A stretch of 64,000 bases of DNA from Maridesulfovibrio ferrireducens (GTDB lineage: Bacteria > Desulfobacterota > Desulfovibrionia > Desulfovibrionales > Desulfovibrionaceae): NCBI RefSeq assembly GCF_016342405.1, contig NZ_JAEINN010000003.1, positions 1 through 64,000 of the forward strand, read 5' to 3'. Shown here piece by piece: positions 18,061 through 27,563 of the stretch. Under the pieces are notes generated by a model, which had not been told where the DNA came from, searched no databases, and saw nothing but the letters and a program-made list of their open reading frames with translations. The position numbers and the translations under genes were made by a program. Position 1 is the stretch's first letter, and every line of letters starts with the position of its first letter.

Positions 18061-19561
18061 TGATTCCAGAAGGAATTTTCTTAGATCTCAACTCGGACTT
18101 ACTTTCAAGAATCCTGCGTGCGCCTTGAATACCATGCTGCTTGATAAGTAATTTCACTTCTTCAACCTGTTCGCGGTGCGCAGGATCTTCAGCCGGAACA
18201 AAGTTAGATCCAGCTTTCAATATTTCCTGATAAACTCCTACCGCCTGTCCTGCGGATTTAAGTCTTGCCTTATCGGTTTCGGACTTAGGAACCCAATGTC
18301 CACTTTTGTAATCATCCACTAATTTAGAAGCATCATTAAGCGCGTTATAAAAAGGACTTTCTTTATCTTCAACCCACGAATCAATAGATGCCATCGTATC
18401 AAGTGTTACTCCACTCTTTACAAACGGTTTCAAAGCATCACCAAGAGCTTTCCGCATATCACCGACTTTCTCACGCGCCTGCTTATCCGGCAGTCCTTGT
18501 GTTTCAGCACGAGTTTTACCTGTATCCGCATAAACTTTACCAGTCTGGGCTTTAGTATGAGCGATATCGGCCCCGGTCTTAGCCAGTCCTGCACGCTTTT
18601 CACGCAGATCAATTGAAGTACGAACATAACCGGGAAGCTTTTCCAGCGAATCAACCATTGAGGTGCGGCCGTTATCTTCATCAAGCACCACGTATTGAAC
18701 GCCCCGCGAGTAATCGAGACTGTTCTGCGGAACTGCATGAATGAGATGGCCTTGCTTGTTTACCATCGGGATCCACTTCGAAGGATCTTTCATAACTTCG
18801 GCATTACCCTGACGGGTTGCTTCCATGTATCGGTCAGCGGCTCCGGCAAAAACAGGATTATACGTTTTGCCACCCTGAGTAGTCTTTTCACCGGCTAAGA
18901 ATTCTTTGATAACATTGCCGGTTTGCCCGACTGTCAGTCGCCGTCCCGTACCAGTCCACCCGCCCTGTTTATCAGAGCGAAATTCAATGCCGTATGTTTT
19001 AGAGCGCGGATCAAAATCTGTAAGACGATAAGGCATAGGAGCCATTTCAGACGCTCTTTTCATATCAATTACTGCCGCATCAAAATTGCCTTCATTCAGC
19101 GATTTGAGAGCTGATCCGCCTACTTTTCGAAAATTCTGATACTCTTTGTCGATTCTGCCCATGCGCTTTTTACGCAAGGCTTCTTTACCGTCTTGAAATT
19201 TGGTGGCCACTTCTGCGGCATGACCGAACGCAGAAATTCCGGCCAATGTTTTAGGCGTTTCCACTGCGTCAAAATCCCAGTTCTTATTTTGCAGTTCACC
19301 AACAAGCCGTTCAGTTTCCTGTCTAACAGACCTGTTAAATTGAGACTGCTCTGCAACTTCGCGATCACGAAACATTGAGTAGGCTTTACTCTGACTTCTT
19401 TGATTAACGTCCTTCGGCATTCCATTACCGGAAGCCATAGAATTGTATGCCCGATTAGTTTGCTGGCCATCAGTATAATCATTCATCATACCAGTTAATG
19501 AACCCATTGCCCCGACAAGCTGACCAGCGTATTCATCTCCCGCCATTCCAAATCCACCCAT
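18038..19561 (-). CDS. Internal virion (ejection) protein
   Basis: A 507-residue protein with a Gly/Met-rich start (MGGFGMAGDEYAGQLVGAM), long charged helical stretches, and a repeated Thr/Ala/Lys coiled region near residues 330-375 (KTGADIAHTKAQTGKVYADT). It sits between an Ala/Gly-rich small virion protein and the giant polyvalent protein, whose start it overlaps by 23 bases, so the three are translationally coupled. Ejection proteins of podoviruses are typically encoded in this position after the tail genes. No catalytic motif seen. The role in DNA delivery is inferred from position and composition. Confidence 0.6.
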   Translation of the reverse strand: MGGFGMAGDEYAGQLVGAMGSLTGMMNDYTDGQQTNRAYNSMASGNGMPKDVNQRSQSKAYSMFRDREVAEQSQFNRSVRQETERLVGELQNKNWDFDAVETPKTLAGISAFGHAAEVATKFQDGKEALRKKRMGRIDKEYQNFRKVGGSALKSLNEGNFDAAVIDMKRASEMAPMPYRLTDFDPRSKTYGIEFRSDKQGGWTGTGRRLTVGQTGNVIKEFLAGEKTTQGGKTYNPVFAGAADRYMEATRQGNAEVMKDPSKWIPMVNKQGHLIHAVPQNSLDYSRGVQYVVLDEDNGRTSMVDSLEKLPGYVRTSIDLREKRAGLAKTGADIAHTKAQTGKVYADTGKTRAETQGLPDKQAREKVGDMRKALGDALKPFVKSGVTLDTMASIDSWVEDKESPFYNALNDASKLVDDYKSGHWVPKSETDKARLKSAGQAVGVYQEILKAGSNFVPAEDPAHREQVEEVKLLIKQHGIQGARRILESKSELRSKKIPSGISERGYGG

Positions 19562-19570
19562 GACAACCTC

Positions 19571-20065
19571 CTATCCGAATAAATACATACCAAGGCCGAC
19601 AGCAGCCCCAACACCAAGCCCAATAGGACCAGCCATTGAACCTGCGACAGCGGCTCCACCTATTGTTCCTGCGGCTGTAGCTCCAGCAGCAGCGGTAGCT
19701 CCTGCGGTTGCACCCGCGGCGGCGGTTCCTGCGGCAGCAGCAGTTCCGGCGGCGGCAGCGGTTCCACCAGCTACGGCAGCCCCACTCGCAGCGGCGGTTC
19801 CTGCGGCGGCCACACCTCCGGCAGCAGCTGTAGAGGCTCCGGCAGTCGATGCACCAATAATTCCGGCCTCAGTCATACCTTGCACGGCTGACATTCCCAT
19901 CATTCCACCTGAAAAAGTGGACATTGCCGCGCCTCCGCCAGTCTTTTCAGGCTTGCCGGGAGTCGGAGTTTTCCTGCTCATCATAGAAGCTGTCCCTGCC
20001 GCCCCCTGCATTCCTGACAATGCCCTGTCTCCGGGATTCGCCACATTAAACATTCCCATGCCCAT
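19571..20065 (-). CDS. Ala/Gly/Thr-rich small virion protein
   Basis: A 164-residue protein whose middle (about residues 68-150) is almost only Ala, Gly and Thr in short tandem units (AAGTAAAAGTAAAAGTAAAG). It ends in a hydrophobic glycine-rich helix (GLGVGAAVGLGMYLFG). The composition resembles membrane-inserting ejection proteins that form a channel when released from the capsid. It lies 5 bases upstream of the 507-residue gene and 9 bases downstream of the 212-residue gene, so it shares their operon. The other strand is also open because of the GC-rich repeats, but that mirror frame is Pro/Ala-rich and lacks a plausible start context. Confidence 0.6.
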   Translation of the reverse strand: MGMGMFNVANPGDRALSGMQGAAGTASMMSRKTPTPGKPEKTGGGAAMSTFSGGMMGMSAVQGMTEAGIIGASTAGASTAAAGGVAAAGTAAASGAAVAGGTAAAAGTAAAAGTAAAGATAGATAAAGATAAGTIGGAAVAGSMAGPIGLGVGAAVGLGMYLFG

Positions 20066-20074
20066 AACAACCTC

Positions 20075-20713
20075 CTAACCAAGCCCGAATGACGAGGCTG
20101 ATTTCAAACGGTTAAAGTTCTCATCTTTTGCCGTACTACGTGCTTTGGTTCTGGCTCCGGCAACAGACTGAGCTTGTGAAAGAGCTAGATCCTTCTGCAT
20201 TCCTGCAAAATGTCCGGAATTCACATTTTGACCGGACCTTGAAAAATTGCGCTGTGCCTGCATTCCTGCAAGACCATATCCCTGCTTAACGTCAGCTTCA
20301 GCCTGTGAAACTCGGCTGTTCACATCAATGCCCTTCTGAGCTTCATCCATAAAGTTCTGGCGGACGTTCAGCTGCTTCTTGCTGGTTTCAGTCTGGAGAG
20401 GCAGCAGCTCTCTGCTTGATATTATTTGATCTTTAGCAAGTGCGGTCTGATGTGGAATTAATTCACGGTTTGCGGCTATCTGCTCACGTTCCATTGGCTG
20501 ATAATCTGTTTTCCAAAAATCAAAATATTCACCAGCCATATCTTGCTGTGATTCATAAATCGTGGCCATGCGATCATTGTATTCCTCATCAATAGAATCC
20601 CCCCCACCGCCACTGCCCTTGCACAAGGCAACCGGACCGGAATGTTCATACGAGTCTTCCTGCTCGACAATTCCGGAAACCATATCAATTACAACTCTGT
20701 TATAAATTTTCAT
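20075..20713 (-). CDS. Phage internal/structural protein, podovirus-conserved
   Basis: A 212-residue protein opening with KIYNRVVIDMVSGIVEQEDS, a start pattern I associate with a conserved structural protein in podovirus-type genomes. A glycine patch (GSGGGG near residue 33) follows, then a long helical section with repeated Gln/Glu/Leu units (ELIPHQTALAKDQI, ELLPLQTETSKKQL) and a basic C-terminus. Overlaps the GNAT-like gene upstream by 4 bases. Likely an ejection or tail-assembly protein. The exact role is unknown. Confidence 0.55.
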   Translation of the reverse strand: MKIYNRVVIDMVSGIVEQEDSYEHSGPVALCKGSGGGGDSIDEEYNDRMATIYESQQDMAGEYFDFWKTDYQPMEREQIAANRELIPHQTALAKDQIISSRELLPLQTETSKKQLNVRQNFMDEAQKGIDVNSRVSQAEADVKQGYGLAGMQAQRNFSRSGQNVNSGHFAGMQKDLALSQAQSVAGARTKARSTAKDENFNRLKSASSFGLG

Positions 20714-21240
20714 GATAAAATCTCTCTTGTTACAGCGATCAGAATTGCGTTTTCACTTTTGCCTTCTCGCTCAATCCAAGCCCCGTTTGGAAGCTCACCG
20801 CAAACCTTTCCGCCGCATTTCTTCGCATAATTCACAGCACCCCTATTTCTGGCCGGAATACTTCCGAGCAGCATATCAAAGGTGAACTTCCCGCTATTGT
20901 CCTTCATCTGCATGATCTCTCTCAAAACATATTGCCCCATCTTCACCAGATGCCGCCTTGCACAAGCTTGAAAAGTAATGAAATGAAAACGCGCAAACTT
21001 TCCTTCATGACGGGTAAGCCAGATCACCGCCACAATCACCTCATCTTGAACGACAAGCCATGTAACAGAACTTTTCAGAGCCTTCACAAACTCGGTTTCA
21101 TTACGAATAGTTCCCTCGTAAAAGACTGTTTCAGAATGTCCTTCAAACTCGCACCGCTCATAAAGAAGGGCTATGAAGCTGTCTGCAAAGGATCTCACTC
21201 CGTCAAATTCTAAATATGGAATCATATTAAAAGGACTCAT
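20710..21240 (-). CDS. GNAT-like phage protein (DUF2824-like)
   Basis: A 176-residue protein with an acetyltransferase-like layout: strand-helix start, VTWLVVQDEVIVAVIWLTRH near residues 59-78, then a helix and a C-terminal segment with NRGAVNYAKKCGGKVCG, similar to the GNAT motif where a helix follows Asn-x-x-Ala. Similar GNAT-fold proteins (P22 gp14-like, DUF2824) occur among short-tailed phage virion-assembly genes. It overlaps genes on both sides by 4 bases. Acetyl-CoA binding cannot be confirmed because a canonical Q/RxxGxG/A is not evident. Confidence 0.5.
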   Translation of the reverse strand: MSPFNMIPYLEFDGVRSFADSFIALLYERCEFEGHSETVFYEGTIRNETEFVKALKSSVTWLVVQDEVIVAVIWLTRHEGKFARFHFITFQACARRHLVKMGQYVLREIMQMKDNSGKFTFDMLLGSIPARNRGAVNYAKKCGGKVCGELPNGAWIEREGKSENAILIAVTREILS

Positions 21241-21428
21241 CTTTTCACCGCCTGCTTACGGGCCTTATCCTCGGAGACAAGTCCCAGTTCAACCAGATCA
21301 CTAAAAGTCACCACCCGCTGCATGGGGGTTGGAATTCCGTATAAACGGCATTTAAGTACGGTCCGGAGCTGACGCATAAAGTGCAACATGTTGGATTCAT
21401 TCACATCAGGAAGCATCGGCAACTTCAT
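21237..21428 (-). CDS. Small phage protein of unknown function
   Basis: 63 residues, mainly helical and basic (MLHFMRQLRTVLKCRLYG), ending in Lys/Arg-rich residues. It overlaps the GNAT-like gene and the nozzle-like gene by 4 bases each, and such tight ATGA-type packing supports its being real. Its likely job, by position, is in tail or head completion; nothing in the sequence defines it further. Confidence 0.5.
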   Translation of the reverse strand: MKLPMLPDVNESNMLHFMRQLRTVLKCRLYGIPTPMQRVVTFSDLVELGLVSEDKARKQAVKR

Positions 21429-23131
21429 AAAAGATCCCCCATTGCAGGGTCTATATCCACCTTGGAAATCGGAATATCACTGACTATTCCCATCTGAAAA
21501 CGTTTTGCCAGATATCCATCCGGCAAAATAAACGGACTGTCTGTTCTAACCCGCCCTTCGAAAACTTGCTGTCCGTCTGCGATCAGCCGAAAACGGACTT
21601 CTCCTTTACGCTGCGCCCTGTAAAAACTGTTTGAATCACCGCCGAAACAAACAGATCCGGCCATGTCAGAACCTACACAAGAAAGTTCAAGTGGTTGTTT
21701 AAGAAATATATCATCTGGAGCATTGGCGTAATCAGCCGAAACAATCGCGGCCTCCATATTTACAGGCTCCGAAGTCCGCATTTCACCAGACAGCCATTCA
21801 CTTCTCAAAGAAAAATCAGAACCGTCCCAGCGATTAATTACGGTCTGCGTTCCTGCCGGATATGCAACGTGAAGAAGCCTTCCTTCCGGCTCAACAGTCA
21901 GAGCGGTGCAATGAAATCCAAGCTTGGTGAGCAGCTTTGAGGATGGATCAAAAACAAACCCCGCTCCCGGTTCATGGAAACAGATATATTGTCCGGCGTG
22001 CCAGACGGCATTGAAAGAATCCGGCTTTAACTCACGCCAGTCTTTTTCCGTGAAAATTCCGGCAGTGAGATTTTGAGGAGCATTACCCGATTGAACCAGA
22101 TACAGCCCGTTGAGACTTGGAAAAATTACGCCGAAAGGAGAAGCGACAACACCGGCGGCGGAAGTGCAGGGAAGATATCCGTCCAAACGGTTTGGAACAG
22201 ACAGAGAAGGATCATCAACAGTAATGGTATGGACATTTGCGCGGGTGAGAATCACCAGAGTGTTTCCGGTTGACTCCATGGCTACAATCTCGTGCGGAAC
22301 TGACATGCCGTATGAATCCGGCCAAGCATGAGGATAGCCCGGTTCTGACAAAAAAACCTCGTTCCCTTTGAATCCAGCAAACATGCAGCCCGGCAGAGAA
22401 GTCAGCCCTTGAAGCTTTTGCGGAGCAGGTTCCCAGTACCGCGAAACCATAACTTCGGCTGTATCCGAATCAGGTGCGGAATCAGCAAAGCTTACGGTTC
22501 CGTCTTCAAGCTCTTTTACGAAATGAAATTCAGATTTTTCAGTACCGGCTACCGTCCGATAAATTCGTATCAGTGATATGGTCCGAAACCCTTCTGCGAC
22601 ACTGCTCAGCCCTGAGACATTCACTATCTGCCCTTCCTGCACGTCCACAACAGCAGACGGAACGGAAGGCGGACCTTCTTCTCCCAAATCGGAAACAAGC
22701 GTGTACACATAGACACGGGAAACGATATCCTTATCTTCAACACCAGTACCGGAAACAGTAACAACAGGGACAGAGTTGGGAGAAGGAACGCCCAGAGAAC
22801 AGCGTGATTTCAGACCACTTTTTTCAAATTCATCGCTATTGCAAAACAGAAACGCGCCCTCGGAATCAGTGCCGTAAACTCGCTTTTTCTGATCACCGGC
22901 AATAGGACCGTCCCGCAGGATCACGCGCGAAGGCCATGACAGCCACTTATCCAGATACCGATAAACAGTACCTGCTGCGCCCTGTATGCTGTCCACTTTC
23001 AGCAAGCCGCCAAGAGGACGCAGCTCACCGGATTCAAGCAGACAGTTAACAGCAATTTCAGCCTGCCCCCGCTCCAGGAGGTGAGAAGCAAGAGCAGGCT
23101 TCATGCCGGAAAACACGGTAACTTCAAACAT
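21425..23131 (-). CDS. Tail nozzle/hub-like protein (beta-propeller type)
   Basis: A 568-residue, beta-rich protein with a fibronectin-like portion near residues 125-225 (VYVYTLVSDLGEEGPPSVPS) and repeated strand-turn units afterwards (FAGFKGNEVFLSEPGYPHAW, VILTRANVHTITVDDPS, IFPSLNGLYLVQSG). Such units are typical of propeller-shaped nozzle or stabilisation proteins of short-tailed phages. It is encoded directly downstream of the fibre gene and a 71-residue protein, and upstream of ejection proteins. No enzymatic motif. Assigned to the tail by fold pattern and position. Confidence 0.6.
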   Translation of the reverse strand: MFEVTVFSGMKPALASHLLERGQAEIAVNCLLESGELRPLGGLLKVDSIQGAAGTVYRYLDKWLSWPSRVILRDGPIAGDQKKRVYGTDSEGAFLFCNSDEFEKSGLKSRCSLGVPSPNSVPVVTVSGTGVEDKDIVSRVYVYTLVSDLGEEGPPSVPSAVVDVQEGQIVNVSGLSSVAEGFRTISLIRIYRTVAGTEKSEFHFVKELEDGTVSFADSAPDSDTAEVMVSRYWEPAPQKLQGLTSLPGCMFAGFKGNEVFLSEPGYPHAWPDSYGMSVPHEIVAMESTGNTLVILTRANVHTITVDDPSLSVPNRLDGYLPCTSAAGVVASPFGVIFPSLNGLYLVQSGNAPQNLTAGIFTEKDWRELKPDSFNAVWHAGQYICFHEPGAGFVFDPSSKLLTKLGFHCTALTVEPEGRLLHVAYPAGTQTVINRWDGSDFSLRSEWLSGEMRTSEPVNMEAAIVSADYANAPDDIFLKQPLELSCVGSDMAGSVCFGGDSNSFYRAQRKGEVRFRLIADGQQVFEGRVRTDSPFILPDGYLAKRFQMGIVSDIPISKVDIDPAMGDLL

Positions 23132-23133
23132 AT

Positions 23134-23349
23134 TTACTCTGTCAGCCCGAGAAGAGTTAAAGCGGCTTCGCGGCCGTACTGGATTGTCAGAGATGCCTTT
23201 TTAAATTCTTCAAGAGTAGTGGCATTGCGAAGAGCAGCCCTTGATTCTTCACTGACTTTATTAAGATCAAATTCGGCAGCAGGACGTGCAGAGACTTCTT
23301 CCCAGAACGCAGCTCCGCCCGGCTGATCGTCAACTTTAACAACAACCAT
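23134..23349 (-). CDS. Small phage protein next to the tail fibre
   Basis: 71 residues, acidic start (VVVKVDDQPGG), then two helices. It begins one base before the stop of the fibre gene and ends 2 bases before the nozzle-like gene. Possibly a fibre chaperone or connector; no family recognised. Confidence 0.5.
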   Translation of the reverse strand: MVVVKVDDQPGGAAFWEEVSARPAAEFDLNKVSEESRAALRNATTLEEFKKASLTIQYGREAALTLLGLTE

Positions 23350-26160
23350 TTAAGCACCCTCCTCGGTATAAATCTTAGCGGCTTTTACGCGCAGAGAATC
23401 AGCCCCGACTAATTTCAGAGCCAGACGCTTTACAGCAGGATCGGATATATCAACCTTGGTTCCAGTGAACTTTAAGGCTGAACCGTTTATGACGCAGGAT
23501 TCAATTGCAGACGGAAGAGAAAAGCAGTCTGCGAGTGCTACGGTTGTCGGGATTTGAGCGAGTGGCGTGGTGAGATTTACAGTTGTCTTGTATAGATTCG
23601 CAGGTGGTAATATCTCAGTTGTCCACCTTGCATATGGAATAACCCAGCCATAGGCTGTGCCACCATTTGTATTTGCCTTGGCAAGTATACGCCACTGCTT
23701 TTCTTCATGCGCTGATTCAAATACAAGCTTATAAATCTTCGCTGCTGTGGGAATATCAAATAATTGCACATCTACCCATACAACTCCGTCAGCACTCTTT
23801 TGGATCATAATCTGAGAGACTATATGTGATGAAGAACTATAGTTTTTTATTTCTAACCCTGTAACTACTTGTGAAGAACCAAAGTTCACACCAAGATAAT
23901 CTACATTTAAAGCCCCCGGTTCAACCTGATCAGCATAGAATTGTAGAGAACCTGTTTCTGTTGATAGAGCTGTAAAAGGATTTCCGGTAACATTTGTACC
24001 AGAACGAGAGCTATAAAAATAAGTTCCCTGATCAGCAATTATACTCTGTTCTGCAAGTGAAGGAGAAGAGGGAATAGAACTAACTTCTTCACTAACACTC
24101 TCAACCGCAACTACCTGACCATCACACTTAATCTTTTTATGAATGGAACCATCAGTGTAGATCTTGTCTTTGATCGAAGTATCGGAAGTCAAAACAATTG
24201 AGGAGGTTGTTGAGCCTTCCCCCAAAGTCAGAACGGTTTCCGGATTAATTGGTTCGTCCGTTGCACCAGTTCCAATGGTCGCGCCTACAACTGGCTTCAT
24301 AAAAGCTTTTGTCGGAGCGGCAGGTAATGCCAAGGCGGTAATAACAGTTGCATAATAAAGCTCCAGCTCATCACGCAGCAAAATGACTTCTTCTGCCGTC
24401 ACGGTTCGATTAAACCATCTAAGTTGATCAAAATATATAGGAACAGATCCCGTATTCGACTCTGGCCCCCATAAAGTAATAGCACCCGCGCTGTAGTCTA
24501 CAACATTGTCTCCTTCAAGAACTCCATGAATATAACGTTTTACAGATGTAGCAGTAACCTCCAGTACAAAATGAATAAACGGTACTAACTCTGAGTCAGG
24601 TCGCGTAATGGTTAAGTAATCAGGAAGTTGCCCATTACCTTTCCATGAAATAGTACTACTAGTTAAATCTATATAAACTGTTTGCTGTACGTTATTTGCC
24701 GTAAATGAAAAGGTCGTCCTAGACCCTGAAACATTAGGTACAAACCAACTAACCGTAAAAACCTTACCTGCCACAGTAGGTACTGGATTAAACTTAGTTG
24801 CCGCGCCATCGTTTAGTTTAACACCTTTGCCAAATTTCATAGGCTCATAAGCAGTTAAACCAGCTGCTGGAATTGTAGTAACTCCGTTAACCGAAGCCAT
24901 AGTGTCGTTAAATGTCCAAAGGTCTACCCCGCTACCGTCACCAAAAAAATCAACGACAGTAGAAGATTCTTCCGTAGAAGACTCTTCCGAGACGCCCTCG
25001 CCATTATCAAAAAAAAGATCCCTGCCAACAGTTACAGGACTCGATGTCTTCAAAACATCCTTAGTTGTCCCTTCAAGAATAGTCAGCTCCGCACCGGTAA
25101 TCTCAAACTCCGGCCTGCCGCTTAAAAGAGATTTACCACTGGGATTATTAAGCCCGGTAGTACAGGCCGGAAGCTTCGCTCCGTCACTGTTTACATCCGC
25201 ACCTGGATAACCTTCCTGAGTATCGGCATAAGCCAGAGTCACCCCCACGCTGATCCCCACATAACGAACTGACAAAGTGATTGGATTAGAAGGATCTGAC
25301 AGAATCAAAGACATTTGCGCAGCGCGGCAGGAAATAGGCCCGATCGCTTGCGGGGAGTTTTCCTCTGTAACAATCGGAACACGCATTTTAAAACTCTGCC
25401 CGGTTCGCTCAAAATCCGTGACATTATCAGGCAGAACAAAATGAAATTCTGTGGAATCAGGATAACTCTTTTGCGGTTCAGGATGGCTGATTGTGCCGTT
25501 AACCAAAGTTCCGCCGTCTACTTCTAAAGCTTCCATTGCTATGACAGGAACCGGAGTCATGTACCCAAGAAGTTCTTCATTGGAGAGAGTCCGTTTGGCC
25601 AGTGCGTCCGGATCAAGCCCCGCCTCAATGTGACTGAGCGGATCCGGCACAGTCATTTCAATAACCTTTACCGTAGTGACATTCTCCGCGAACATGACAG
25701 ATTCAACAAAACCGATTGACAAGTTCGGGTATGCCTTGATTGCCCTGTTTGTTTTAAAGAAATCTCTGTAGTCACCGGCAAGTGAAAAATGGCTGGAATC
25801 AATATACTGCGGAATCGCGACTTCTCCGCCCTGATCCTTGGGACGCATCCAGCATTCTTCGGCCATTTCCTCCCAAGTCTTTGCTGTCATCCGCAGGTGA
25901 ATCCTGCTTTCTACAGGAAACGGCAGAGCAGCAACGGACTCTTCGCCACGGGAAACAGTCAACACATTCCCGTTACGTCCAGTCACGTTAATGAACTCAG
26001 TGGCCACCGTTGCCGGATTCACCAGCGCACATCTAAAATGATCGCCACCAAGCAAGTTTGGAAACAAATCCGCATGATCAGCCGGAATAGTTATTTCCGT
26101 TGCTGTCTCGGAAATTGCGGAAGTTATGAAACTCTCCGCCAGATTTTTTAAAATAATCAT
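23350..26160 (-). CDS. Tail fibre / receptor-binding protein with LamG-like and discoidin-like modules
   Basis: A 936-residue protein. The N-terminal part (to about 360) looks like a virion-attachment and beta region. A concanavalin/LamG-like module lies at about 390-610 (FGKGVKLNDGAATKFNPV, then FDQLRWFNRTVTAEEVILLRDE). A discoidin/F5-8C-like module lies at about 720-860 (a GSSQVVTGLEIKNYSSSSH segment followed by MIQKSADGVVWVDVQ and EKQWRILAKANTNGG). Both folds bind glycans, so this is the likely host-recognition protein. It precedes the small 71-residue gene and overlaps the 100-residue gene by 4 bases. A Ser/Glu-rich hinge (ESSTEESSTV) separates the modules. Host range is expected to depend on the two C-terminal modules. 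Confidence 0.7.
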   Translation of the reverse strand: MIILKNLAESFITSAISETATEITIPADHADLFPNLLGGDHFRCALVNPATVATEFINVTGRNGNVLTVSRGEESVAALPFPVESRIHLRMTAKTWEEMAEECWMRPKDQGGEVAIPQYIDSSHFSLAGDYRDFFKTNRAIKAYPNLSIGFVESVMFAENVTTVKVIEMTVPDPLSHIEAGLDPDALAKRTLSNEELLGYMTPVPVIAMEALEVDGGTLVNGTISHPEPQKSYPDSTEFHFVLPDNVTDFERTGQSFKMRVPIVTEENSPQAIGPISCRAAQMSLILSDPSNPITLSVRYVGISVGVTLAYADTQEGYPGADVNSDGAKLPACTTGLNNPSGKSLLSGRPEFEITGAELTILEGTTKDVLKTSSPVTVGRDLFFDNGEGVSEESSTEESSTVVDFFGDGSGVDLWTFNDTMASVNGVTTIPAAGLTAYEPMKFGKGVKLNDGAATKFNPVPTVAGKVFTVSWFVPNVSGSRTTFSFTANNVQQTVYIDLTSSTISWKGNGQLPDYLTITRPDSELVPFIHFVLEVTATSVKRYIHGVLEGDNVVDYSAGAITLWGPESNTGSVPIYFDQLRWFNRTVTAEEVILLRDELELYYATVITALALPAAPTKAFMKPVVGATIGTGATDEPINPETVLTLGEGSTTSSIVLTSDTSIKDKIYTDGSIHKKIKCDGQVVAVESVSEEVSSIPSSPSLAEQSIIADQGTYFYSSRSGTNVTGNPFTALSTETGSLQFYADQVEPGALNVDYLGVNFGSSQVVTGLEIKNYSSSSHIVSQIMIQKSADGVVWVDVQLFDIPTAAKIYKLVFESAHEEKQWRILAKANTNGGTAYGWVIPYARWTTEILPPANLYKTTVNLTTPLAQIPTTVALADCFSLPSAIESCVINGSALKFTGTKVDISDPAVKRLALKLVGADSLRVKAAKIYTEEGA

Positions 26161-26459
26161 GAATTCTTCCCCTCAAAAGTAATTGCCGGCCCGATCCCCT
26201 GCCGCTTAACCAGCGAATCTGCGAGAACAGAACTGACAGAAGAAACATCCCCGACCTTCATCATTGTATGGACTGACTCCATTGAAACGGCGGAAACGGA
26301 TTCACAACAGCCATTATCAAAAAGCTCAAGTGATACTCTAAGTTTTGCAGTGGAACGGCTTTTCGCATCCCCTGAATTCTCAGCTTCAAAATGGCAGAAA
26401 CCGCCTCCGAAACAGAACTCGGCAACACCACTTCCGCCTATACATCCGGATAGAATCAA
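26157..26459 (-). CDS. Phage hypothetical protein
   Basis: 100 residues rich in Ser, Val, Gly and Cys (GSGVAEFCFGGGFCHFEAEN near the start). It fits tightly between two tail genes with a 4-base overlap downstream. Perhaps a small fibre-base protein. No family recognised. Confidence 0.45.
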   Translation of the reverse strand: MILSGCIGGSGVAEFCFGGGFCHFEAENSGDAKSRSTAKLRVSLELFDNGCCESVSAVSMESVHTMMKVGDVSSVSSVLADSLVKRQGIGPAITFEGKNS

Positions 26460-26461
26460 GG

Positions 26462-26923
26462 CTAACCGTCCTCTATGGAAAGGGTTTCAAGTCTCACATG
26501 GAAAGTATCCCCCATGTAAACAAGTCGGCTAAGTTCCAGCTGTCCGAAATAAAGAACGCTGCCCTCAGTGAACGAGTCCATGACTGCGAAATGAGAAACA
26601 AGCCCGGCATCGGACGTGAATTGAGGAAAACGGACTTCCTCACTATTTAGAAGCTTGCCATTGACCGGATTAGATCCGAAAAGAATCTGTTGCCGTTCAT
26701 AATTGGAACTGAGCGGCAGTTCCTTTGCAGCCACCAGATCACCAATTCGCAATGCGGCCATAATCGCACCGTTCTTTTGCAGCTTCACCGCTTCGGAATC
26801 TGTCTCGAGAATTCCGGAACAGAAAAGAGCCAGCCAAACCTTTTCAGGAGGCTGATAAACAACTCCTTTGAGGACATGAGCAGCTAGTTTGTCTTTCAGG
26901 TAAACTGACTTACAGGTATCCAT
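26462..26923 (-). CDS. Tail-fibre-associated structural protein
   Basis: A 153-residue protein. The start at 26923 is chosen because AAGGAG lies 8 bases before this ATG; an in-frame extension to 27037 would overlap the adaptor gene deeply and has no such site. The opening (MDTCKSVYLKDKLAAHVL then PEKVWLALFCS) matches a family of phage proteins that begin with a short helix and a YxAPxxVYxALFxx-type strand, usually placed beside fibre genes. Beta-rich C-terminus. Probably connects fibres to the tail. No enzymatic motif. Confidence 0.55.
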   Translation of the reverse strand: MDTCKSVYLKDKLAAHVLKGVVYQPPEKVWLALFCSGILETDSEAVKLQKNGAIMAALRIGDLVAAKELPLSSNYERQQILFGSNPVNGKLLNSEEVRFPQFTSDAGLVSHFAVMDSFTEGSVLYFGQLELSRLVYMGDTFHVRLETLSIEDG

Positions 26924-26933
26924 TAAAAACTCC

Positions 26934-27563
26934 TTAAAAGTAGTTTCCACCGCGCATCTCAAGCTTTCTATTGGTTCCGCCGCGCATTTCCCTGACTCGG
27001 ATCTCAGCCATGGCTCCATCGAATTCACGCTGTTCAATCTGCGATCTGGCAGGATCTGACCAGACTTTATCGGGAACGAGCATCAGCTTTGCCTTGGCTC
27101 CCGCGGCAATGGCCAGCCCATGAGTTTCCAGCAGAAACTTCGGACAGGTTGCCGCAGTTACGGACGGAGCAAGGACATTGACGGTTTGAAGCATGGCGCT
27201 TTGATCTTCACGAGGGCAGGGAATAAGGCGAACAAGACCCGGCTCTTCAACCTGATAATATTCAGGAATTCCCGGTTCATCGCGCACCACCCGATCATCC
27301 AGTTCAAGCAGCGAACAATCATTAAAACGAGCTTCCAGTGTATCAACTACAGTTGCATTAGGCTGTGGAACAAAGACATAACGGCAATCTCCTTTATAAA
27401 CGTCCATAAGGTCTGAAACATGTCTCCAGACTCGCGTTTGCTTACAGAATTTGATTGCAGAATTCCTGAGTTCGGCAATGATTTGAGGAGCCGGACAGCG
27501 CGGCAACGAAGGTTGAGCCAGTGGCATAAATTCGCGCCAGCCGACAGTCAGCAGTTTAGCCAT
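26934..27563 (-). CDS. Head-tail adaptor protein
   Basis: A 209-residue protein whose first 60 residues (CPAPQIIAELRNSAIKFCKQ) resemble podovirus connector/adaptor proteins, which begin with a helix carrying an ALRxAAIEFCxxT-like pattern. The rest is beta-rich. It overlaps the 218-residue adaptor gene by 8 bases and precedes the tail proteins. It should sit on the portal ring. The specific family is uncertain. Confidence 0.6.
   Translation of the reverse strand: MAKLLTVGWREFMPLAQPSLPRCPAPQIIAELRNSAIKFCKQTRVWRHVSDLMDVYKGDCRYVFVPQPNATVVDTLEARFNDCSLLELDDRVVRDEPGIPEYYQVEEPGLVRLIPCPREDQSAMLQTVNVLAPSVTAATCPKFLLETHGLAIAAGAKAKLMLVPDKVWSDPARSQIEQREFDGAMAEIRVREMRGGTNRKLEMRGGNYF

Noticed and set aside
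19560-20078. Plus-strand Pro/Ala-rich frame of 172 codons
   Set aside because: It is open only because it mirrors the Ala/Gly repeats of the minus-strand virion gene.
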